From positions 1-63,080 of the forward strand of contig JAJTEY010000005.1 of the NCBI GenBank assembly GCA_021299855.1: DNA of 63,080 bases. The letters run 5' to 3'. Position 1 is the stretch's first letter. Each line of letters begins with the position of its first letter. Under the pieces are notes generated by a model, which worked only from the letters and a program-made list of their open reading frames with translations, had not been told where the DNA came from and ran no database searches. Positions 54,669 to 60,766 of this stretch are shown here, piece by piece. The translations under genes and the position numbers were made by a program. The stretch comes from Bacteroidota bacterium. GTDB lineage: Bacteria; Bacteroidota; Bacteroidia; Palsa-965.

Positions 54669-55677
54669 AAAAATCATAGTTACCGGAGGTGCGGGTTATA
54701 TCGGCTCGCATACTGTAATCGAGTTACTTTCGCAAGGGTATCATGTTACGTCAATGGATAATTTTTCCAATTCGTCGCCTGATGTATACCGAAGAATTGA
54801 AGCAATTACGAATCAACTTCCGGAAACGGCAACTGTTGACCTTGCTGATAAAAAAGCCTGTCTTGAAGCATTTGCAAAACATCGTAATGCATTTGCAGTA
54901 ATTCATTTTGCTGCATTTAAGTCCGTGCCGGAATCTGTTGCTTCACCTATTGAATATTACAGAAATAACGTCAACAGTTTACTCAACGTGATGGAAGCGG
55001 CTACAGAAGCCGGAATCCGGAATATCATCTTTTCCTCCTCTTGTTCTGTTTACGGCAACATCAATCAACTTCCGGTAAACGAGAACACGCCGTTCAGCAA
55101 AGCTGCGTCACCATACGCGTATACAAAAGTTATTGGAGAACGTATTCTGGAAGATTACTGCCAAATACATCCTGAAGCGAAAGGCATTAGTTTACGTTAC
55201 TTTAATCCTGTTGGAGCACATCCCAGCGGATTGATCGGTGAATTACCGCTAGACCGACCCAATAATTTAGTGCCTGTTATCACACAAACGGCAATTGGCA
55301 AACGAAATCAAATGGAAATTTTTGGTTTTGATTATCCTACGCGCGATGGCACTTGTATACGTGACTATATACATGTGTGCGATATAGCCGCTGCGCACGT
55401 TGCTGCAATAGAAGTGCAACTGGAGCAAGTCAATTACGATGTAATCAATCTTGGAAGCGGACAAGGTGTTTCTGTTTTGGAAGCTATTTCCGCCTTCGAA
55501 AAAGTTTCCGGAAAAAAAGTGAATTACCTCCGTTCTCCGCGACGCCCGGGTGATGTGGAAGCCATTTATTCCGACAGTTCAAAGGCCGGTAAAATTTTGA
55601 ATTGGACCACCCGATATAATTTGGAAGACATGATGAAAACAGCGTGGCAATGGGAACAAAATTTGAACAATAAATAA
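54655..55677 (+). CDS. galE: UDP-glucose 4-epimerase
   Basis: A 340-residue extended SDR; ATG 54655 (MNNSKKIIVTGGAGYIGSHT) is right for the family, whereas the track start 54607 lies inside the previous gene. Marks: VTGGAGYIGSHT (NAD), SSSCSVYGN (catalytic Ser), SPYAYTKVIGE (YxxxK), LRYFNPVGAHPSG and GTCIRDYIHVCDIA. It interconverts UDP-glucose and UDP-galactose, or the GlcNAc forms, supplying donors for locus 2 and possibly for the galactose acceptor of the locus 1 fucosyltransferase. It overlaps the GT4-like gene by 14 bases and the next gene by TAATG. Confidence 0.96.
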   Translation: MNNSKKIIVTGGAGYIGSHTVIELLSQGYHVTSMDNFSNSSPDVYRRIEAITNQLPETATVDLADKKACLEAFAKHRNAFAVIHFAAFKSVPESVASPIEYYRNNVNSLLNVMEAATEAGIRNIIFSSSCSVYGNINQLPVNENTPFSKAASPYAYTKVIGERILEDYCQIHPEAKGISLRYFNPVGAHPSGLIGELPLDRPNNLVPVITQTAIGKRNQMEIFGFDYPTRDGTCIRDYIHVCDIAAAHVAAIEVQLEQVNYDVINLGSGQGVSVLEAISAFEKVSGKKVNYLRSPRRPGDVEAIYSDSSKAGKILNWTTRYNLEDMMKTAWQWEQNLNNK

Positions 55678-56543
55678 TGAAGCGTCACCAATTCTGCACT
55701 TTATGTCATCACGATAAACTTGTGTCCTTAGCTACACCTTACCGTCATGCAGGATTGGTTCAGTGTAAAAAATGCGGGTTTGTGTTTTCCGGGTTAATCC
55801 CTTCGCATGAAGAGTTGGTAGCACATTACGCCAAATACGATCGTTCGAAAGACATTTCAGAAATTACGGTGAAACGTTATACCGAACTCTTAACTGAATT
55901 TTCTAAAATGATTTCAGGGCGAACGATTCTGGATGTTGGTTGTGGTAAAGGCGAATTTATGGAAGTTGCGATGAACAACGGCTGGACATGTCATGGAACT
56001 GAATTTGATGATCACGCAGTTGAGTTGTGCAAGAATAAAGGAATTAAAATTTTCCAGGGCCCGTTAAGTCAATATCAGCCAACACATTTACTTGATGTGA
56101 TCACTTCATTTGAAGTAATTGAACACATTAACAATCCCGATGAAGAATTACGCAAAATACATGCACTGTTAAAGCCCGGCGGATTGCTCTACTTTACTAC
56201 GCCTAATTTCAATTCATTGAGTCGTTATTTACTCAAAGGCAAATGGAATGTCATTGAATATCCGGAGCATCTGAGTTATTTCACTGCAGGTGTACTGAAT
56301 AAAAAATTACAGGATATCGGATTTAAAAAAATTCACTTGGACACCACCGGCATCAGTATTCAGCGTTTAAAAACTTCCATGAAAAACGTTCCTCATGGAT
56401 CTACGGAAACTAATGCTGACCAACTCTTCCGCGAAACAGCAGAACGTAAACCGTTGTACAAACTCATGAAATCTTCGGGAAATTTCTTATTGAATACGCT
56501 GTGCCTCGGAGATACACTAAAGGGACTTTACCGCAAGGTCTGA
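55677..56543 (+). CDS. class I SAM methyltransferase with N-terminal zinc-ribbon
   Basis: A 288-residue protein. The N-terminal ~45 residues hold two Cys pairs (FCTLCHHDKL and QCKKCGFVFSG), a zinc ribbon as in the C-methyltransferase-type sugar enzymes. The methyltransferase core has ILDVGCGKGEFMEVAMNNGW, VITSFEVIEHINNPDEELRK and LLKPGGLLYFTTPNFNSLSR, typical of the methyltransf_11/23 families. It probably modifies a sugar nucleotide or the glycan itself. It is last in locus 2 and overlaps the converging membrane-protein gene by 16 bases. Confidence 0.92.
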   Translation: MKRHQFCTLCHHDKLVSLATPYRHAGLVQCKKCGFVFSGLIPSHEELVAHYAKYDRSKDISEITVKRYTELLTEFSKMISGRTILDVGCGKGEFMEVAMNNGWTCHGTEFDDHAVELCKNKGIKIFQGPLSQYQPTHLLDVITSFEVIEHINNPDEELRKIHALLKPGGLLYFTTPNFNSLSRYLLKGKWNVIEYPEHLSYFTAGVLNKKLQDIGFKKIHLDTTGISIQRLKTSMKNVPHGSTETNADQLFRETAERKPLYKLMKSSGNFLLNTLCLGDTLKGLYRKV

Positions 56544-57913
56544 GCCATCTTAGCGAGTGCAGATTCCTTTCTGTAGAACTCGTAAATCACAATTAGCACG
56601 CACACAAATATGGAGAGGAACGGCAATTTAAATCGCACCAACGCTCCAAAATTTGAAGTAGACATTCCCACCAGAATTGAAAAAATTACGGAGTACGAGA
56701 ACATGAATAAGATCAACGGATTCTCGAATAATAATTTAAAAAATCGTCGCGGCCCTGTGATTATTCGATAGCTAATTGCCAGTCCGAGCAGCAAAAAAAT
56801 TAAATTCTCCAATCCTGAGGCCAACATCACAACGTTACGCGCTTCCCAAATAAAAGGACGAAACATTCCAACCACCATCGCAGCCGGCGCTTTGCCCGCA
56901 ACACTTGCAATTGTCGGCTCAAAGTCTCCTATATCGAACGAACTTCCCTGATAGTAATCCTGCTTCAAATCCTTTTGCGTAACGGATGCTGTCTCTAACA
57001 TTCTGTCAACCGAGAATTTACCCAAACTATTTCCCAATGCAGATAAAACACCGAATCCAACAACAAATGCCATTAGATAGATAAAAGGAATAGCTCCGTA
57101 TTTAATCAACTTCACTTGCACACGCGATATACGGGCATGAAAAAACCAAATTATCGATCCCGGAAAAAGTGCGATAAAAATGTATGGTTTAATAGAAATT
57201 AGAAAATAGGATGCTACAGCCAGTATTAGCAATGCCCTTATCCTATTATTGCCGGCAAGCAATCGTTCAAACGCATATATGTACCAACACACTGCAGAAA
57301 ATGTAATGGTATCTTTCAATATCCCCGATCCCCAGAACAACGCTGATGGCAGAAATAACAAAGCAAACGACAGCCTCGTTTCAATTCCGGGATAATAACG
57401 ACACATAGTCGTAAACAACTTCCACATCCCGAAAAACGATATCCACGAGAGAATCACACTACTTACCAAGTAACTTTTGAATGCGATCAATAATATCGGC
57501 GCCATAACTTTCGCCACGAAAAACGTTTGTGAGTCGTAATACATGTATGGCCATGGATAACCGGTAGATTGATCGAACAGGAAATAATTTTCCAGTGTTG
57601 CTTTTTGAGTAATTACAGTAAGATAATTACCAAAATCATGCACCATTAAATTCGTGAGAGATCGCGCAGTTTCATAATAACTTACCGTATCTCCACCATT
57701 ATAATAATAAATGTAAATAACACAGAAGGCTAAGGAAGATGCGAGCTTAATGAATACTCCCTTTACGTAGAAACGATAAATCGGGTCCTTTCGGATTTGA
57801 AGGGTTTGGTAGAAAAATGCCATTCCCAAAATCAACAATATATAAAACGTCAGAATCGCCCATTCGAATGAATGAATGTATCTGATGTATGAATAATTGG
57901 TGATTTCAAACAT
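56528..57913 (-). CDS. polytopic membrane protein, possible glycan polymerase
   Basis: A 461-residue protein with about eleven hydrophobic segments and a hydrophilic segment around residues 305-345 (ASVTQKDLKQDYYQGSSFDI). I do not recognise the family. Early blocks are YYYNGGDTVSYYETARSLTN and the mid-chain LPSALFWGSGILKDTITFSA, the latter recalling GT-C or Wzy-like membrane proteins in which an acidic residue lies in an early loop. It could be a polymerase, a ligase or a GT-C transferase. It is 2 bases downstream of rlmH on the minus strand and its end overlaps the end of the locus 2 operon, so it may be its functional partner or an unrelated neighbour. Confidence 0.72.
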   Translation of the reverse strand: MFEITNYSYIRYIHSFEWAILTFYILLILGMAFFYQTLQIRKDPIYRFYVKGVFIKLASSLAFCVIYIYYYNGGDTVSYYETARSLTNLMVHDFGNYLTVITQKATLENYFLFDQSTGYPWPYMYYDSQTFFVAKVMAPILLIAFKSYLVSSVILSWISFFGMWKLFTTMCRYYPGIETRLSFALLFLPSALFWGSGILKDTITFSAVCWYIYAFERLLAGNNRIRALLILAVASYFLISIKPYIFIALFPGSIIWFFHARISRVQVKLIKYGAIPFIYLMAFVVGFGVLSALGNSLGKFSVDRMLETASVTQKDLKQDYYQGSSFDIGDFEPTIASVAGKAPAAMVVGMFRPFIWEARNVVMLASGLENLIFLLLGLAISYRIITGPRRFFKLLFENPLILFMFSYSVIFSILVGMSTSNFGALVRFKLPFLSIFVCVLIVIYEFYRKESALAKMAQTLR

Positions 57914-57915
57914 GA

Positions 57916-58389
57916 TTAATGGTGGTGGTATTTTTCACCCTTCAAAATAGTAAATGCCCGGTAAACTTGTTCAGCAAGTAATGGTCGAATCATTTGGTGG
58001 GAAAAGGTCATTGCGGAAAGCGATATCTTCTCATCTGCCTTATTGTATACTTCCTCCGAAAAACCAAAAGGACCTCCAACGACAAAGACGCAGCGTTTGA
58101 CGCTATTCATTTGATGTCGTGCAATCCAGCCGGAAAACTCTGCGGAAGTGAACATTTTCCCTTTCTCATCCAGCAATACCAAACGATCCCCGGTTTGGAG
58201 TGTCTGCAATATCATTCGCCCTTCTTCCTCCTTTTGTTGGTCAAAGGTAGTTTTGCTTCCCGCTTTAAATGCGGGTAACTCGCGCAACTCCACACCGGCG
58301 TAATGTTTCAAACGATCCAGATAGGTTGTGAATGCTTCTTTCACCCAGCCGGAATCCGTTTTTCCCACCAATAAAAACATAATTTTCAT
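57916..58389 (-). CDS. rlmH: 23S rRNA (pseudouridine1915-N3)-methyltransferase
   Basis: A 157-residue SPOUT methyltransferase, the exact usual length once ATG 58389 (MKIMFLLVGKTDSGWVKEAF) is taken; the track start 58431 is too early. Marks: YLDRLKHYAGVELRELP, RLVLLDEKGKMFTSAEFSGW, FVVGGPFGFSEEVYNKADEK and SLSAMTFSHQMIRPLLAEQ, ending in EKYHHH with the catalytic terminal Tyr-His. It methylates pseudouridine 1915 in 70S ribosomes. Confidence 0.97.
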   Translation of the reverse strand: MKIMFLLVGKTDSGWVKEAFTTYLDRLKHYAGVELRELPAFKAGSKTTFDQQKEEEGRMILQTLQTGDRLVLLDEKGKMFTSAEFSGWIARHQMNSVKRCVFVVGGPFGFSEEVYNKADEKISLSAMTFSHQMIRPLLAEQVYRAFTILKGEKYHHH

Positions 58390-58401
58390 CAGACCAAAGC
58401 G

Positions 58402-58409
58402 TATATTTG
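58402..58409 (+). promoter_or_regulatory. candidate -7 box (TATATTTG) upstream of DUF4783
   Basis: Exact TAnnTTTG match in the 96-base divergent gap, 76 bases before the ATG at 58486. No TTG at the -33 position. Confidence 0.25.
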
Positions 58410-58485
58410 TCGAGTATCTGCGGTTTTTCAAAAGTATCGTAATTTTTGGCTCGAAACTTGCAATTAACCGGATAAACAGAAAGAC

Positions 58486-58872
58486 ATGAAACGGTTAGTG
58501 ATCTTGATGCTGATGTGGATAGCGCCTTTCGCCATGAAAGCGGATGTCATCGATGATATTGCGTCGGCAATACGTGCAGGTAATGCCAAAGAAATTTCAA
58601 AATACTTTGCGGATCAGGTTGATCTGAAAGTTTTAGATCAGGAGAATATTTACAGTCGGGCTCAGGCTGAAATGATCATCAAAGATTTTTTCGTGAAGCA
58701 CCCGGTAAAAGGATTTGTTCTGGTGCATCGCAGCGTTCCAAAAAATGATTCGCGTTATGCTATCGGAACACTCGATACATCAACAGGAACGTATCGTGTG
58801 CATTATCAGATAAAAACTGCCGGAGGAAAGCATTCCATTATGCAGTTCAGGATTGAAAATAATAATGAATAA
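58486..58872 (+). CDS. DUF4783 family secreted protein
   Basis: A 128-residue protein with a signal peptide (MKRLVILMLMWIAPFAMKAD), then the DUF4783 body: VIDDIASAIRAGNAKEISKY, SRAQAEMIIKDFFVKHP and GTYRVHYQIKTAGGKHSIMQ. The pattern is NTF2-like. Function unknown. In Bacteroidota it is often next to nadC, as here: the nadC start lies inside its last codons (8-base overlap). Confidence 0.9.
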   Translation: MKRLVILMLMWIAPFAMKADVIDDIASAIRAGNAKEISKYFADQVDLKVLDQENIYSRAQAEMIIKDFFVKHPVKGFVLVHRSVPKNDSRYAIGTLDTSTGTYRVHYQIKTAGGKHSIMQFRIENNNE

Positions 58873-59746
58873 AACCACTGTTTACCGGCTCGGTCAAATC
58901 GACCAAGAACTGATTTACAAATTTATTGACGCAGCCTTAGCTGAGGATGTTGGCGATGGCGATCATACAACCTTATCAACTATTCCTGAAGATGCGCCCG
59001 ATGCGGCGCATTTGCTCGTTAAAGAAAACGGTGTAATTGCCGGAGTTGAATTAGCAACGATGATTTTCAATCGCGTTGATCCTCAATTAAAGGTAAACGT
59101 TGAAATTCAAGATGGAACCTTTGTACAACGCGGCGACATTGTCTTACGTGTTCACGGCAAAGCAAGATCGATAACAATTGCCGAAAGACTGGTATTAAAC
59201 TGCATGCAACGCATGAGCGGAATTGCAACACACACCCAGGAATTGGTAGCCCTTTTACAGGGATTGAACACGAAAGTTATTGATACGCGCAAAACAACTC
59301 CATTATTCCGATACTTCGAAAAATGGGCTGTCCGTATTGGCGGCGGCGCAAATCATCGCTTCGGACTTTACGATATGATTTTAATTAAAGACAATCATGT
59401 CGATTACGCGGGTGGAATTAAAAATGCCATTGATCGCGCTCATGATTATTTGGTAAAAGAGAATAAAAATTTAAAAATTGAAGTGGAAGTCCGTAATCTC
59501 GATGAGCTGGAACAAGCACTAAATACGGGTAAAATACATCGTATTATGTTGGATAATTTCTCGCCGGCATTGCTTCATCAGGCTATCCGGCGCATCAATA
59601 AACAATACGAAACCGAGGCTTCAGGGGGAATTACTGCAGAAACCATCAGAGCCTATGCAGAAACCGGAGTCGATTTCATTTCTGTTGGCGCTTTAACACA
59701 TCATGTCAATAGCTTAGATTTGAGTTTGAAAGCTACCCGTGCATGA
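58865..59746 (+). CDS. nadC: nicotinate-nucleotide pyrophosphorylase (carboxylating)
   Basis: A 293-residue quinolinate phosphoribosyltransferase; ATG 58865 (MNKTTVYRLG) is preferred to 58853. It turns quinolinate and PRPP into nicotinate mononucleotide in de novo NAD synthesis. Marks: EDVGDGDHTTLSTIP, ERLVLNCMQRMSGIATHTQ, DTRKTTPLFRYFEKWAVRIG, GGGANHRFGLYDMILIKDNH and MLDNFSP. Length is normal. It overlaps the YihY gene downstream by ATGA. Together with cinA it gives the window two pyridine-nucleotide genes. Confidence 0.97.
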   Translation: MNKTTVYRLGQIDQELIYKFIDAALAEDVGDGDHTTLSTIPEDAPDAAHLLVKENGVIAGVELATMIFNRVDPQLKVNVEIQDGTFVQRGDIVLRVHGKARSITIAERLVLNCMQRMSGIATHTQELVALLQGLNTKVIDTRKTTPLFRYFEKWAVRIGGGANHRFGLYDMILIKDNHVDYAGGIKNAIDRAHDYLVKENKNLKIEVEVRNLDELEQALNTGKIHRIMLDNFSPALLHQAIRRINKQYETEASGGITAETIRAYAETGVDFISVGALTHHVNSLDLSLKATRA

Positions 59747-60714
59747 TACGCCGCATCCTGAATATTTTTCTGAACACCCGGTTTGTTCGACGTCTCAACA
59801 TTGTTGCTCACAAAATTTCATTACCTGGATTTGAAGGTCATTCTTTATACGAAGTAGCTGCATTCTTTTATCGCGGGATCAATCAAGGGAGTTTGCAGTT
59901 GCGCGCTGCAGCAATGGCTTATTCTTTCTTCCTGGCCTTATTCCCTACGCTCATATTCCTATTCACGCTGATTCCATACATACCGAGTAAAGAGTTGCAA
60001 CCTGCAATATTGAAGTTGATGGAGGATATGTTACCAGAAAATGCCTTCGCTGTATTGGATGATACGATCCATGATATTGTTACAAGAGGCAATTCGGGAT
60101 TACTATCGTTCGGCTTTCTCGCTGCGTTATACTTCAGCACCAATGGATTCAGCGCAATGATCAACGGATTTAACGCCAGTGTGCACGTGCACGAAAAGCG
60201 CACCATGATTAAACAGCAAGGTGTTTCATTCGCCTTTGTTTTAATTCTTACGCTGGCATTAGTCGTAATGACAACTGTTTTAATTTACTCGGAATATTGG
60301 TTAAAATCTGCTTTCGAACGTCCTGTATTGGAACTCATCGTCGTGAAATTTGGAAGGTGGTTGATCATCGGTTTCATCTTAATTGCAGTAATCGGAACAT
60401 TCTATCGCCTTGGTCCTGCTGCGCGCATGAGCAAGTACTTAATCAGTCCCGGATCGCAGTTATCCGCTTTTTTAATATTATTAACCACCATGGGCTTTGC
60501 GTGGTACGTGGACAACTTCGGCAATTACAACAAACTGTACGGCTCCATCGGAACTGTTATCGTATTGCTGATCCTGATTAACTGGATTTCCATGATGCTG
60601 TTAATCGGATTTGAGCTGGATGCCGGTATTGCATCTGCGCGTGCCAAAGCAAAATCATTGCTGGAACAGCAAGAAGCCGAAGCTGAAAAGTCCAGTCAAT
60701 CGGAGGTAATTTAA
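59743..60714 (+). CDS. YihY/virulence factor BrkB family membrane protein
   Basis: A 323-residue membrane protein with six hydrophobic segments. LRAAAMAYSFFLALFPTLIF, LYFSTNGFSAMINGFNASVH and LYGSIGTVIVLLILINWISM are the usual blocks of the YihY/BrkB family (once misnamed RNase BN). The function is not settled; a transporter or an envelope role is proposed. The C-terminal tail is charged (LLEQQEAEAEKSSQSE). It overlaps nadC by ATGA. Confidence 0.95.
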   Translation: MIRRILNIFLNTRFVRRLNIVAHKISLPGFEGHSLYEVAAFFYRGINQGSLQLRAAAMAYSFFLALFPTLIFLFTLIPYIPSKELQPAILKLMEDMLPENAFAVLDDTIHDIVTRGNSGLLSFGFLAALYFSTNGFSAMINGFNASVHVHEKRTMIKQQGVSFAFVLILTLALVVMTTVLIYSEYWLKSAFERPVLELIVVKFGRWLIIGFILIAVIGTFYRLGPAARMSKYLISPGSQLSAFLILLTTMGFAWYVDNFGNYNKLYGSIGTVIVLLILINWISMMLLIGFELDAGIASARAKAKSLLEQQEAEAEKSSQSEVI

Positions 60715-60737
60715 GCGGTTAAATCACGCATGAAGGT

Positions 60738-60745
60738 TATATTTG
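60738..60745 (+). promoter_or_regulatory. candidate -7 box (TATATTTG) for the M1 peptidase
   Basis: Exact TAnnTTTG match ending 21 bases before the ATG at 60767. No obvious -33 TTG. Confidence 0.4.
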
Positions 60746-60766
60746 TTCTTCTTAAAACTGACCTTC

